NCBI GenBank assembly: GCA_029204225.1
Contig: CM055104.1
Coordinates: forward strand, 41,259,390-41,323,389
Direction of reading: 5' to 3'
DNA length: 64,000 bases
DNA from: Diphasiastrum complanatum
Taxonomy: Eukaryota > Streptophyta > Lycopodiopsida > Lycopodiales > Lycopodiaceae
Positions 33,002 to 45,179 of this stretch are shown here, one piece after another. A program made the position numbers and the translations under genes. The first letter of the stretch is position 1. Each line of letters begins with the position of its first letter. Under the pieces are notes generated by a model that did not search any database, was not told the DNA's origin, and saw only the letters and a program-made list of their open reading frames with translations.

Positions 33002-34768
33002 CCAATAAAAGAGTATAGACTTCACAATTGTTGCTGTCACTAATTTGAGTTAGTTAAATCTCCAGTTGTTTGATTCTTTTGGATATGTCCTTTGATCTTT
33101 GACAAGAGGAACAAAAAGTATTTAAGATGGTCCACATGCACTATGATTGTCCAAGCCTAGGATTAAACTGTTTCTTAGTATATCAACTTCTCTGCCAGAT
33201 ATTCAAGAGGAGGTATGCTTGCAACTATTAACTAATGGATTTTATACTGATATTGAAAAAAATCGTTGTTTGGCCACTTTCTTTTAGGATGTTTTTGTGT
33301 TCTCTCATATTTTTGCTACTAATCTGTATTATATTGTTCAAACCCAATGTTCATGTAAAGTTGAAGCCAAAATGTTATATAGAGTAGAAGAAAGTGGACA
33401 TCATCAACAAAGAAAATCAGTCCTGAACCCAACATTTGGTTCCTTACGGACAAGGGTGGCATTCCAGCCTTCTCAAAATATTTTGAAGCATAAAGTAATG
33501 GCAAACAGTAGAATACCTCTCAGATCACTCTTGAGTCATTAGTGCTCAGTCAGGCTCCCGTGCCATAGTCAAGACTCTTGCTAATCTTTTTACCTTCATA
33601 CATACATACCCCTCAAGGATGTGAAAAACTAATGTAATTAGCAGGCTATTATGCAACTACTGAAATGGGAGATGACAAGGCTGTTAATCAGCAGCAACCT
33701 GGAGTCCGTACAGCTTTGATGTACTGCCCAAGAATGATATTTTGTAAAAAATGAAAAATTGATTTTGCGGCAGTTTCAAACTGCTAGCAATCGTGGTGTC
33801 CAATAAGTCCATATTTGCTTGTGGGCTGGTCTTATTGGTGCAAAAAAGGGTTCTCCCCATTTCACACTCACCTTGAGTTTTTTTACCATGTGGGAGATGA
33901 GGTGGCAGGCCCCATGCCACTTAACCCATTTTGGGACCATGGGAGATTTCTTGGCAAGTTCACTTCTTAGGAGCAACTTCACAAGAATTAAGTAATTACG
34001 TGCCAGGAACCTAAGCCAACCAATTGCATCTCAACTCTTCATTGAAGCTTATTGTGAGAATGTGAAATTGGGGTGGCAAGATGCCCACCATCATCTTGTC
34101 AGAGATGTGTGGGAATGGATCAGCAATCCAATGATGCAAGGATCGAATGGCTTGCTAATCATCAATGTGTGGGATTTTAGGATCAAAATTGACCTTCGGA
34201 GAGATCCCAATACATGAAGGAGATGCGCAGCTTTGATCTGCTGTATTTCGCTCTTATTTCTTTACATATTTGGGTATATATATTTACCTTCAATTCATGA
34301 TTAGAAGAAGCTTTAGTAGCCTAACCATGATTTATTCTACTGGAATCAATAGTTCCTATTGTCAGATATGATCCTATCATGAAGAACTATCGTTAAGGTC
34401 GAAATTGTCATTTTGATTCTAATTTCTAGTGTCAACATCCACAGCCTAATCTGAAACTTTTGTAAATCCTTGGAGTATATTCAGAGTTTGGCTTTCTCCA
34501 TAACAAATGCATATGTTTTTTGTGGCTTGTAGATATTTCAAAACTTTCAAAGTGCTTTCTAATGTGTCAATCCAGGATTTGATAGAAATTGACTTATGTA
34601 TGGATGGAATAAGCAAGATCAAGCGTAGTGCAAAGCATAGCATACAATAAGAAACCAACAATTTTAACGAAAAGGAAAAAGTTTCATATGTTCCTTTTCA
34701 ATATCAGTTTGTGGATACTTATCACTTGACAATTTAATCTTGGATCCAAAGGTAAATAGCTTGGTTAG
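33002..34768. other. Intergenic downstream of galacturonokinase
   Basis: AT-rich, no supported gene; presumed 3' flank of the kinase gene and older repeat sequence without recognisable ends. Confidence 0.45.
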
Positions 34769-35236
34769 TGTTATGTCCAAGTCCTGTATAAGGGAATCAG
34801 AATAATTCTTGACGTGGATAGCCGGTCACTCCAGTTGTATGTGGTTACTAGTTATGCTACATCATTCCGGACGTGGTCATATCAAGTAATTAATAATCAT
34901 ATGACGGCCCAGACCTATAATTGGACATAGGAGCACAGGCACGGTGAATGACTGTTTTAATGCAAGAATAGGAAGTCAATAACTTAATATAGGTTGCATG
35001 GGGATCCTAAGGGGAATATTCTCTCCTCTTGGAGAGAATACATACCATGGAAACTCGCTCATCTCCCTATTGGAATTTCAGATTCGAACCAGGTTTCCTC
35101 TTCTCTCTTGTATTCATTCACTGAGGCTTGAGGGTGAAGGGTTAGCGTATTGACTAGCCTCTTCATGTTGTTTGGAGGTGTGCTTTTGGTTTGCATGTGA
35201 CAGGATTCTCGAAGATCTTCACTTGGTGATCGTTAT
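34769..35236 (+). repeat. Gypsy-family LTR, copy 3 (5' LTR)
   Basis: Begins TGTTATGTCC like copy 2, includes a diverged GTTACTAGTTATGCTACATC block, and ends shortly before a full primer binding site. No purine tract precedes it, so it is a 5' LTR or the left part of one. Confidence 0.6.
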
Positions 35237-35238
35237 AG

Positions 35239-35250
35239 TGGTATCAGAGC
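35239..35250 (+). other. Primer binding site of LTR copy 3
   Basis: TGGTATCAGAGC, the usual plant retroelement primer site matching the 3' end of initiator methionine tRNA, located right after the LTR end. Confidence 0.75.
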
Positions 35251-37046
35251 TTGAATCACTACAACCAGGTGGTGGGGCTTGAGGATCTTGGACTTTTGCA
35301 GTTCTTTTCGTGTATCTCTTTGCTTATTCTTCCAGGTGGTAAAATTCATTTCCAAGTAGGTGGCTTCTCAAATCCTTGGTGTACTTTCAGCCTAAAGATC
35401 ATAATTTTGGATTTGCTCCATGAATTTTGATGGAAATCATAGCATTTTTTATGGTTTTAGTGAATTTTTCACCTATAATTCATGGTTTTTGTTTGGAATT
35501 GATTATAGGTACTGATGTAGTATGTTTTTCATATTGTACTTACTATTTTACAGTCATTAATGATGGGATATAATGATTGCATGATGTTTGAATAGTCAAA
35601 AGGATGATTAGATAGTGATTTTGGACAAAAAAATTGGGGTTTTTGGACTAGAAATGAGCTATAGAATCCATATTTGACTAAAATCATTCAGTGCTTGCAT
35701 GTAATGGATTTACAAGGATTAGGATCATATTGCACTTATTTGTGGATTTATCCCACATATTTTGGTCAATTTTGGTCAAAAAAACATGGTTTTTTTGATG
35801 ATTTTTGGACTAATTTTGTGGTGGATCTCAAAATTCTTAGCCAATAGTTGGTAAACACATTTTCAAAGGTGTAATTAAGTTGTCCTAGGGCTTTCATTAA
35901 GTTTGGTTAGGATTGGACACCATTAGAGGCCTCAAAACATCAAAAAATAGTGTATTTTTGGTGATTTTTGGGCATGAAAACCTATCAAATGGGGGTCTGA
36001 ACTTGTTGGTTCTCATTACAAGCTTAAAGATATGATGGATCGAATTTGAGCCATCATGCATCCAATTTGGATAGGTGAGCAATAGACATCATCATGTTGA
36101 AGTTTTGCTTGTTGAAGGAGGCCAAAAATGCATTTTCTGCATAATCTGAGTTTATGATTGCTTGCAAACTTGTTAGAAGCTTCTATGGCTCTCTAATGAA
36201 ACTTAGTAGAGTGCTTGTAACCTCTGATTGGATGCTTATTGGGCTGGAGTTGTAGTTTTGATGATACCACCTTCCCAAAGTGCGTCCTACTACCTGAATT
36301 TTGGCCATTTACTGCTCGCACATGTGAAGCTTAGGTGGCGAGGTGATGTGGCAAGTGCCTTGTAGAACAAACAAGTGATCTCTCCTCTCTATATCGTCTG
36401 TAGCTAGTATAATTTTAAACATCACTCAATGGCAACTAGCTATTTCTGATGGTTGAAAACAAACAACCTAATTTTAGCCTCCACTAGAAAATTCTCCCAA
36501 ACTCTAGGATGTTTCCCAAATGCCCACTGTGGAAGCAAAAAATTTGATCGATTTATTACCACTCTCCTCCGTATTGTGCTTTACAGCGACCAATTTGGTG
36601 TCCTGTAGAGAAAGTTATGGCCGTCTGAAGTTTGGCTTTTGAACTAAAATTTGCAAAATTTTGGAAATGTTCTGATGCATGCATGTTTATAATTCAGTAT
36701 AGTGCTTGTTTGTGGATGGAAATGTATGGATAGACCTGTATGCATGCTTGGATGCATGTTGCATGTGTAATCAGTAGATTTCTTGCATGAAGCTATTTTT
36801 GAAAATTCTAGATCAAAAAGCAGATTTCCTAGTAATTGGGCTATTTACGAAAAAAATTTTGTTTTTTTTGAAAAAGTCAGTGCATGTCAAGTTAGATGCA
36901 TGCATGATTTTTCGAAATGATTTTGATTTGTGACGGTGCTTGTGAATCTGATAAATCGATCTTCTTTATTGGTTTTCACAGTTGGTCCATTTCGAACGGA
37001 TTTCAAAAATCCCAATTTTTTGTAAATTTTTAGTTTTGGTCCTAAA
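35251..37046. other. Retroelement interior or intergenic, no readable coding
   Basis: AT-rich, TTTTGG-rich sequence after the primer site. No gag or pol motif could be read on either strand, so this is either a non-autonomous element interior or a truncated one. Confidence 0.35.
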
Positions 37047-37833
37047 TGACAACATTTTCAGCAAGTTCACACGTGTGGGGAATGATCCTCAAGTGTGAAT
37101 GATCTTATTAAGCTTTATGATTAGCACATAAAATGATTCTAGATTGAATGCCAAGATCTAGTACAGAATTTTATGGCTTACAATCTAGCATGCTAAGAAT
37201 CAAAGAATGATAGCTTCGATAAATAAGAAAAAAAAAGTACAAGAATTTAATGCATTAGCATAAGCCTCAACTTGAGTTAGAGAGAGAAAGAGAGAGCAAT
37301 ATTCAAGCAAATGATAGTGTAGATCCAAAATGACATAAAATAGCTTCAAAGCTTGGTTCTTCATCAAAGATTATGAGAATGTATACGCATATTTATGGAG
37401 TTTGAGGTAGCTTGAGGTAGAACCACATCCATCCAACTTCCATCCACATCTATGAGTGAAAACTAGAGTATTGTGACATTTGTCACTTCTCATGCATTTC
37501 TACCTACTTTTACCAAGTGTCATTTTTCCAACTAGAATTGTACAAATCATCATGCATGTGTCCATTTCACTTAGTGCATGCCTTGCATGTCACTATGGAT
37601 CACTTACAACCATTGCATGTGATATGCCATGAGTTTCTACAAGCATATTATTGACATTTCTAATTCTACAATCTATATGCAAGTTGTATACTACCAACTA
37701 GACTTGAAGAACCCATGTAGCGCAAGTTCCTTCTAGGCCAAATTTGGCATTTACATTATAAAACAACAAACTTACATAGAAAAAAGTTTGTGAGAAGCCT
37801 AAAGTCAAGATAGATGATTTTTCATTTTCAACA
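37047..37833 (-). repeat. 3' LTR of copia A (787 bp)
   Basis: In minus orientation it starts TGTTGAAAATG after the purine tract AGGAGGAG and ends ..TTGTCA. It aligns closely with 44268-44955 from the shared GCAAGTTCACACGTGTGG to CCCATGTAGC. Confidence 0.8.
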
Positions 37834-37850
37834 CTCCTCCTAAAAATAAT

Positions 37851-38325
37851 CTATGTTGACTTGAACATAGATCTTGGTATTATTCCAAGATTGGCTCTAT
37901 GCTTGATGAATGAATTTTTGCTCAAAGGTTTGGTGAGCAAATCTGCAATACAAGATGATGTGTTGATGTGCTCCAAGTAGATTTCCCCTCCAATGAGCTT
38001 GTCTCTCACGAAGTGATGTGCAACCTCGATGTGTTTGCTCCTTGCATGAAATATTGGATTGTTGGCAAGGGCTTGTGCTGAAATATTGTCACACATGATC
38101 AAAGGTAGATCATCTTCTATCTTTAGCTCCACTAGCAACCTCTTGATCCAAAGCACTTCTTTTGTTGTAGTAGTAAGTGCCTTATATTCAGCTTCACAAG
38201 ATGAGAGTGGTATAGTATCTTGCTTTTTGGAAAGCCAAGATATCAAATTTCCTCCAAGATATATGACATATGCACTCGTAGATTTCCGATCTGCTATATC
38301 ACTTGCAAAATTTGAGTCAAAATAG
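37851..38325 (-). pseudogene. Copia A RNase H and polyprotein tail
   Basis: Minus-strand reading FDSNFASDIADRKST and YVIYLGGNLISW, then LSSCEAEYKALTTTTKEVLW, IMCDNISAQALANNPIFHAR, SKHIEVAHHFVRDKL and CIADLLTKPLSKNSF, the standard copia RNase H order. The left junction at about 38330 fuses it directly to integrase. Confidence 0.9.
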
Positions 38326-38329
38326 CCAA

Positions 38330-39190
38330 CTATGGAAAGAACTCTCTCTTTTTCCCTTCAACCTCACAATAATCATAGAACTTGTTGGAGATGTATTCAC
38401 CTCCTCCATCACATCTTAAAGCTTTAACTTTGAAAGAAAACTGTTTTTCAACATAAGCTTTGAAGATTAGGAAGTGATCAAATACCATAGCTTTTGAAGA
38501 AAGTAAATACAACCAAGTATATCTTGTAAAATCATCAATGAAGGTGACAAAACAAGTTGCACCACCAATACTTTTTGAGGAAAAAAAATGAACATCCGAG
38601 TGAATTAATTCCAAAGGATGAGAAGTCTTAATAAAAGACTTTTGATATGGCTTTCTATGTGATTTTGCAATAGCACAAGTCTCACAAGGCTTGATATCCT
38701 TGGAAAGTGATCTTGGAAGGCCAATAGCCTTATCATTGTTGATCATAGAAAGCATAGACTTATAGTTAGGATGCCCCAACCTTCTATGCCATAACTCCTC
38801 CTTAGACATAAGAGCAATTTCACAAAAGTTTGCATTCTCATAAGAATTCAACTTGAAGATTCCACCATATCTAGATCCATTAGCTAGGATCTCATCATCT
38901 TTCTTGATAAAGCAAGTATTGGAATTAAATTTTACATCACAACCACAATTAAGCAACTTTCCAACACTTATCAAGTTTTTTGTAAGCTTAGGAACAAAAA
39001 AAACATTGGAAAGTGATAGAACTTTAGAAGAAGCAAGTTTCAATGGAATGTTGTCAATTCCTTCAATAGAGCATTCATGATCATTTGCAGTATAAATAGA
39101 TCTTTTAAGCCCTTTATAAGGTACAATAGAGTCAAAAGACTCCTTTGAACAACACATATGTGAAGAGGCTCCACTATCGATGTACCAAGC
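38330..39190 (-). pseudogene. Copia A protease end and integrase start
   Basis: Minus strand: after the protease region (HMCCSKESFDSI) comes the pre-integrase part (LSNVFFVPKLTKNLISVGKL), then the zinc-binding integrase N-domain (LWHRRLGH, later CETC). The core begins LIHSDVHFFSSKS and FVTFIDDFTRYTW and ends LRCDGGGEY at the deletion, leaving two of the three acidic catalytic residues; the glutamate part is missing. Confidence 0.88.
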
Positions 39191-40150
39191 TCACCCTTTC
39201 TTGAAGGGTGTTGAAGAAAAGCTTGACACCATGAGTGATCCTTCTCCATCACTTGCAATAAAGTCTTCTTCTTTCTCATTAGAGAGATTTGCTTGTTTGA
39301 GTTGATTTTGCTTGTTTGAGTTGATTTTTCTTTTTGAAGCAATTAGAGGCATAGTGCCCCTTCTTGCCACAAAAGAAACACTTGACTTTTTTCTTCTTGG
39401 TTTTTCAAGTAAAAGGATGAGATGAGTCATCCTCTTCACCATCTTTGTATCTGTCCTTGGCTTTGTATTTGTTGAAAACTTGAGAAAACTGGTTCTTGCT
39501 CCTCCCTTTCTGCTTGTCCTTGACAAAGAGAGCTTTGTCACTTCCAATATGCTCGAGTTTGTTCATCCTAGAAAGTTTGTAACTTTGCCTAGCTTTTTCA
39601 GAGATGAGAATTCCTTGAAGAGTTTCCAAATTGGGCAACTCCTTCTATATGGCAAAGGATTGAACAAGATTATCATAATCTTCTTTTAAGCCATTTAGAA
39701 TGACTTGTACTAGCTCATCTTGATTGATTGTGACACCAACACAAGCAAGCTCCCTTTGAAGATCTTTTACTCTCAAGACATTATTTGATGCACTCTCCTC
39801 ACTTCTTTGAAAACTTTGAAAAATTTAATTTCTAAGAGTGAGTATTCTAGAAGTGTTCTTAGCTTCATAGGTGGACTTAAGTGCATCCCAAGCTTCTTTA
39901 GCAGTGGTGCAAGATCCTATTTCTCTCATAATTTCATTAGAGACATTCATTTTAATGAAATGTAGAGCCATTCTAGCTCTTTTTCTATATTTTGATATTT
40001 CAAGCTCTGCTTGAGGCTCCTCCTCAATACCAAGTACTATGTCCATAACCTCCTGGAATATTACAACTGACTCCATCATAACCTTCCATATTGAATAATT
40101 GGAGGTACTAAGTCTTTCACATGGATTTCTACGTTTGAGCAACATGTAGA
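39191..40150 (-). pseudogene. Copia A gag (UBN2-type) with zinc knuckle
   Basis: Minus strand: RLSTSNYSIWKVMMESVV (from about 40150), EAWDALKSTYEAKNTS, then TLRN and an in-frame TAA at about 39827, after which the frame continues IFQSFQRSEES and LVQVILNGLKEDYDNLVQSF. The zinc knuckle CFFCGKKGHYASNC lies at about 39385-39330 in another frame. Confidence 0.82.
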
Positions 40151-40541
40151 ATGGATCTATTCGCTTCCATGTCGGCACCTTCAGGTACTCTTGGAGTCGT
40201 CTACTATCCTTTAGGATCTTATTTCGCCATTCCGGTTGCGGTTGTAATGCGGCAATGATCTCGGCCCTGGTGGAGTATTGGCTTTGATCTATATCCTCTT
40301 TGTCTCCCCTCATGTTGGGAGGGTATTTCCTTTCGAACCTCTTTGATTCCTTTGTATCATCCATCTTGCTCCTGGGCCTAGTAAGAGAAGTTGTCCTACG
40401 TGGTTGTGGTGGCCTTGACAGGTAATCATCCAGGGCCTTGGTTCCCATATCTTTGTCCTTGGCTTGCTCGCTCGTTGATGGCTCAACTGCGCCCGTGTCT
40501 TGGCTGGGCAAGAATCTTTTTATTTCTGATGGATCTGCCAA
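40150..40541 (-). CDS. Open frame fused upstream of copia A gag, origin unknown
   Basis: The minus-strand frame is open from MADPSEIKRF (40541) to LLKRRNPCE, about 130 codons, and runs straight into the gag sequence in frame. It is Pro/Arg/Lys/Asp-rich with a WKRIDPFYMLLKRR end. It does not resemble a copia gag start and is not recognised; it may come from another element joined here. Confidence 0.4.
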
Positions 40542-40659
40542 GAAGTCGTCATTACCCCCAATGTCAGGGTTAGTTTCTGGAAGGTCAGGGATGGAGTGAT
40601 CTGGAGAGAGAGGTGCGGGAATGACAGGCTTACTAAGGAGGTGGGTTTAACAAGTTTTA

Positions 40660-43165
40660 ACCGAGCGTCAAAAACAGATGCGTGAGAAGCTTAAGCAGAC
40701 AATTAAGCCCTTGTCTAAAGACACAGAAACCAAACCATCAGCCAAGCTTCCACGTCCAATAGTGACTCAACACAGATGATTCTCAAAGTACCAGAAAACT
40801 TTGTGGAACCCCCTTTTGATCTCCCACAAAAATTTAAAAAGATTTCACATTGGATGACGTTGTTATCCAGTTACCGCAGCCACACCGGGAACCTAAACCA
40901 AGTTCTAGCTCCTTTGAAGGACCAGCTAAAATGATGTCGTTAAACCTTAAAGATCCTGACGAGGAGATGGATCGACTAGTTCATGTTGGTGCACACCTTT
41001 CGTCCGAACAACTTTTTGATCTGGAAACTTTACTTCGCAAATACAGGGATGTATTTGCATGGAACTGTGCAGAAATGAAAGGAATTTCACTTGAAGTAGT
41101 GGTTCATACGATTCCTTTGGAAGACAACGCTAAGCCTATTCGGGCTAAACCTTATAGAAGTAACCTCGTCTATCACAAAAGAATCGATGAAGATATTAAG
41201 AAATTGTTGGATGCTGGCTTCATTTATGAAGTCCAACATACTGATTAGATGTCACCCATTGTGGTTGTCCCCAAGAAAAACAACAAACTTTGTATCTGTC
41301 ATAATCTCAAGAACCTTAATGCGGTTACGAAGAAAGACCATTTTTCCTTGCCTTTAACAACCCAAATCTAGTTGTGGTAGATCCTCGCTGGACCAAAGAA
41401 CGAATTAAAGCCTTTGGGTTGAAAACAGCCCTTACCACGGCACCCATACTTCGCTCGCTAGACTATACAAAAGAATTCCATGTGCATACTGACACAAGTA
41501 AGTATGCCATTGGAGGTCTTCTTGCGCAACCGGACGAGTATGACAAGGATTTTCCAATACGTTTCTTGAGCAGGCAACTGGTGCTTGTTGAAGTAAACTA
41601 TACAACCACTGAACGAGAAGCATTAGCGATGGTCTATATTGTACAACAACTAATACATTATTTATAAGGCCAAACCTTTGCATTCTACACCGACCATCAA
41701 GCCCTATTATATATCGTTAATAAATCCTGTAAAATGGGACGTATAGCTCGATGGTTGTTGATATTAGAGGAATTTAATTTTCGCATAGTCGTTCGGAAAG
41801 GGACCCAACATTTCATGGCGGATCACCTTTCCCGGCTACCTAATGCTGAAAAAACAACTGCACCAGTCAACGATGATCTCCCTGATGCATGCCTTTTTCA
41901 GATTGATGCTACACCCTTATGGGTTGAGGAGATCACTCAGTTCCTCACAACATACAGACTCAAAGAAGGCCTGAGTACGGTGGCAAAAAGAAAATTTTTG
42001 CTTAAAGCGGCGCCCTTTCAAATAATAGTCGGACAACTTTACAAACGGGATGTTGACGGTATTATCCGACGATGCGCTTATGAATCTAAGATACGACCTA
42101 TCATATCTCAGGCTCATGAGGGTATTGGCGGTGGCCATTTCTCTGCTAAAGCCATAGCTAAGATTATACTTCGAGCAGGATTGTGGTGGCCATATTTGTT
42201 TAAAGACACATTTGCTGTTATTAAAACGTGTGATATCTGTCAACGAGCCAAGAAAAATACCAAAGCAGACTTCACACTACTGACTCCCATTACAGAAGGC
42301 GAAGCCTTCCATAAGTGGGGAATTGACTTTGTTGAACCCATCAGTCCAGCAGCAGAATATACCCAAGCTCGTTACATCCTCATAGCCAGAGATTACGCCA
42401 CTAAGTGGGTTGAGGCTCGAGCAACGAAGGATGCCAACGCAAAAATTGTCGAGCGTTTTCTTTATGAAAACATTATTACACGTATTGGCTGCCCTATAGA
42501 GCTAGTTAGTGATCGCGACACGCATTTTTTAAATGTTGTCATTGATAATTTACTATGCCATTACCTTGTCGTTCACAGAAAGAGTACACTATCCTAGATG
42601 TAATGGCCAGGCCGAATCAACTAACAAGACAATATGTAAAATTTTGACAAAGATAGTTGAAACCAGTCATTCTGATTGGGAAACAAAACTTTTTTCAGCT
42701 ATCTGGGCTTACCGCACCACCCCGAAGAAAGCCACTAGGTGGGTTACCCCTTTCCACCTAGTATATGGTCAAGAGGCGGTAATGCTCGTAGAATTCTTAG
42801 TCCCTTCACTAAGAGTCATGGAAGATCTCTGTGAAAAAGCTACAATTGAACAACAAGTCAAAACTAGGCTATTTACGTTAGCCTAGTGAGACAAGACTTA
42901 TATCTTACCACGCACAACTGGTTAACAAACGACGGCAAAAGGCCTGGCATGACCGTCACTTACGAAATAAAGATCTACACTTAGGTGACCAGGTACTTCT
43001 TTATACATCAAAGAAGCACCCCGACAAATTGAAATTCCAAAGTGAGGGACCGTATGCTATTAATAAAATCTTTCCTAATGGTGCAGTCCAGTTGCAAACA
43101 CTTGACGAAATACTCCTAGACATTGTTGTCAACGGTGGTCGTCTTTGGCGGTATTACGAATAGTT
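40660..43165 (+). mobile_element. Ty3/gypsy pol fragment inside copia A
   Basis: Plus-strand, opposite to its host element. The RT N-part (VHTIPLEDNAKPIRAKPYR, then SPIVVVPKKNNKLCICHNLK after a stop at 41246-41248) breaks at about 41370. The catalytic RT core is deleted and RNase H follows (FHVHTDTSKYAIGG, REALAMVY, FAFYTDHQALLY; 41470-41720). Integrase has the zinc finger (HEGIGGGHF..CDICQRAK; 42115-42250), core aspartates in WGIDFVEPI and VSDRDTHF, a frameshift near 42560, and the glutamate in CNGQAESTNKTI. The C-part ends RLWRYYE at 43163. No LTRs are found, so this is a truncated copy. Confidence 0.88.
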
Positions 43166-43585
43166 GTTTTTTGTTGACCCAATTTAACACCTTTTTCCTA
43201 GTATATATTTTACATTTTTTATTCTTTTTATTTTATTTTCTTATTTTCTTGCTTGTAATGCTCATTTTGCATGCCTATTTTTAACCTCGTTTCTTGTTTA
43301 TAATTCATACATGTACTTATTTACTTTCTATGCATTTTCTTTTTCCTATAAATATCCATTTGTCATGAATGTTCTAGGTCAACAAATGATAGGCTACACC
43401 ATATGAAAAAGATTCTAACACTTTTTGCCCACCTCATTTCTGTTTGTTTAGTATCTCAAGCATATAAACATTTATTGAGATACACCTTTCTCATAAGAAC
43501 TTCTATTTTGAGCCACAATCATATTTTTCTCCTTAAAGTTCTTCACTTGCATCAAACAGCTCTATTGTTTCATAATGAATTTTGG
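43166..43585. other. AT-rich spacer between gypsy fragment and minisatellite
   Basis: Pyrimidine- and T-rich; could be the gypsy 3' untranslated region, but no LTR edge or purine tract is seen. Confidence 0.35.
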
Positions 43586-43846
43586 TCAGATCTCAACTGA
43601 CGATTCTGTCAGATCTCAACCGATGGGATTCTTTCAGATCTCAACCGACGGGATTGTGTCAAATCTCAACCGATGACTTCTGTCAGATCGCAACCGACGA
43701 CTTTTGTCAGATCTCAACCGATGGGATTCTGTTAGATCTCAATCGACGGCTTCTGTCAGATCTCAACCGATGACTTCTGTCAGATCTCCACCGATGGATT
43801 TCTATCATATCTCAACCGACGCGACTCACTCAAATCTCGATCAAAT
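43586..43846 (+). repeat. Minisatellite, about ten units of 24-26 bp
   Basis: Unit core TCAGATCTCAACCGATG followed by GGATTCTG or ACTTCTG. Units start near 43587, 43610, 43636, 43662, 43686, 43711, 43736, 43761, 43785 and 43810 with point differences. Ends in unrelated GC-richer sequence. Confidence 0.9.
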
Positions 43847-44255
43847 TTAAAATTCAACGAACCGGCACGTCCCATCTCATCCGAAACCAGACGACGACGT
43901 CCATACTATGTCATCACCCCGACGCCATTCGCACCTCAGCGAAGTGCGAATTCTGAAGTTTTGTGGTGACGATCTACTGGCGATCTTCTTGCTCCCATAA
44001 TCGATCTTGGCGCTCTATTGTTCCTTGCATCTGTCATCGCTTCCACACCACCTCCACTGACTATCAGCCATCATCGTTTCTTTACCATTGAGAGCGCCAT
44101 CACCAAACATCTCCAAACTTAACATCAGTTTCTATCCTCTTTGATCCAAACACTTTCAAGAAAAGGTAAAGAAAAGTGATAACTGCTTTTTTGCTTGAAT
44201 TGGGCTCAAAAAATTCTTGACCAATAAGAGATAATAGCATGCAAAGCTTAATTTG

Positions 44256-44267
44256 GCTCTGATACCA
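44256..44267 (-). other. Primer binding site of copia A
   Basis: The plus strand reads GCTCTGATACCA, i.e. TGGTATCAGAGC on the minus strand, directly adjoining the 5' LTR. Confidence 0.85.
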
Positions 44268-44955
44268 TGACAAAATTTATAGCAAGTTCACACGTGTGGA
44301 GAATGATCCTCAAGTGTGAATGATCTTATTAAGCTTTATGATTAGCACATAACTGATTCTAGATTGAATGCCAAGATCTAGTACAAAATTTTATAGCTTA
44401 ATCACAATCTAGCATGCTAAGAATCAAAGAATGATAGCTTTGATAAACAAGAGAGAGGAAGTACAAGAATTTAATGCATTAGCATAAGCCTCAACTCGAG
44501 TTAGAGAGAGAAAGAGAGAGCACTATTCACGCAAATGACAGTGTAGATCCAAAATGATATGGAATAGCTTCAAAGCTTGGTTCTTCATCAAAGATTATGA
44601 GAATGTCTACACATATTTATGGAGTTTGAGGTAGCTCGAGGTAGAACCACATCCATTCAACTTCCATCCACATCTACGAGTGAAAACTAGAGTATTAGTG
44701 ACATTTGTCACTTCTCATGCATGCATTTCTACCTACTTTTACCAAGAGTCATTTTTTCAACTAAAATTGTACAAATCACCATGCATGTGTCCATTTCACT
44801 TTGTGCATGCCTTGCATGTCACTGTGGATCACTTACAACCATTGCACGTGATATGCCATGAGTTTTTACAAGCATATTATTGACATTTCTAAGTCTACAA
44901 TCTATATGCAAGTTGTATACTACCAACTAGACTTGAAGAACCCATGTAGCTCAAG
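44268..44955 (-). repeat. 5' LTR of copia A, outer end truncated
   Basis: Near match to 37047-37735. The outermost hundred bases present in the other LTR are missing; gypsy sequence follows after 44955. Confidence 0.8.
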
Positions 44956-45179
44956 CTTATTAGTTGATGATTGGATCTCGACTAATTAAGCTAATTTTAC
45001 ATGTCATGAAATCAATATGGCAGATGATAATGCAAATGCAGCTCTTGATGGTCAGGTGCCAATGTCTACCTATCTACAAATTTGCCAATAGCGTAAATTC
45101 AAGAACTTAATGAAATAAACAACAAGAATACTTTAAGAGATCAATAAATGGAAGTACTATTGAATCAAGTGAAATATTT

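Larger units (their letters stand above)
37047..44955 (-). mobile_element. Ty1/copia retrotransposon A (minus strand), internally deleted, with a gypsy insert
   Basis: Two direct copies of an LTR lie at 37047-37833 and 44268-44955. Reading the minus strand: the 5' LTR (its outer end is lost), a perfect primer site at 44267-44256, unreadable leader with a gypsy fragment and minisatellite, gag (about 40150-39320), protease and integrase start (39157-38330), then a jump straight to RNase H (38320-37851), a purine tract (37845-37834) and the 3' LTR. The rest of integrase and all of RT are deleted. Confidence 0.85.

Noticed and set aside
43582-43773. Open frame across the 25-bp minisatellite; also considered as a CRISPR-like array
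   Set aside because: Units are contiguous without spacers, so it is a minisatellite, and the frame is a by-product.
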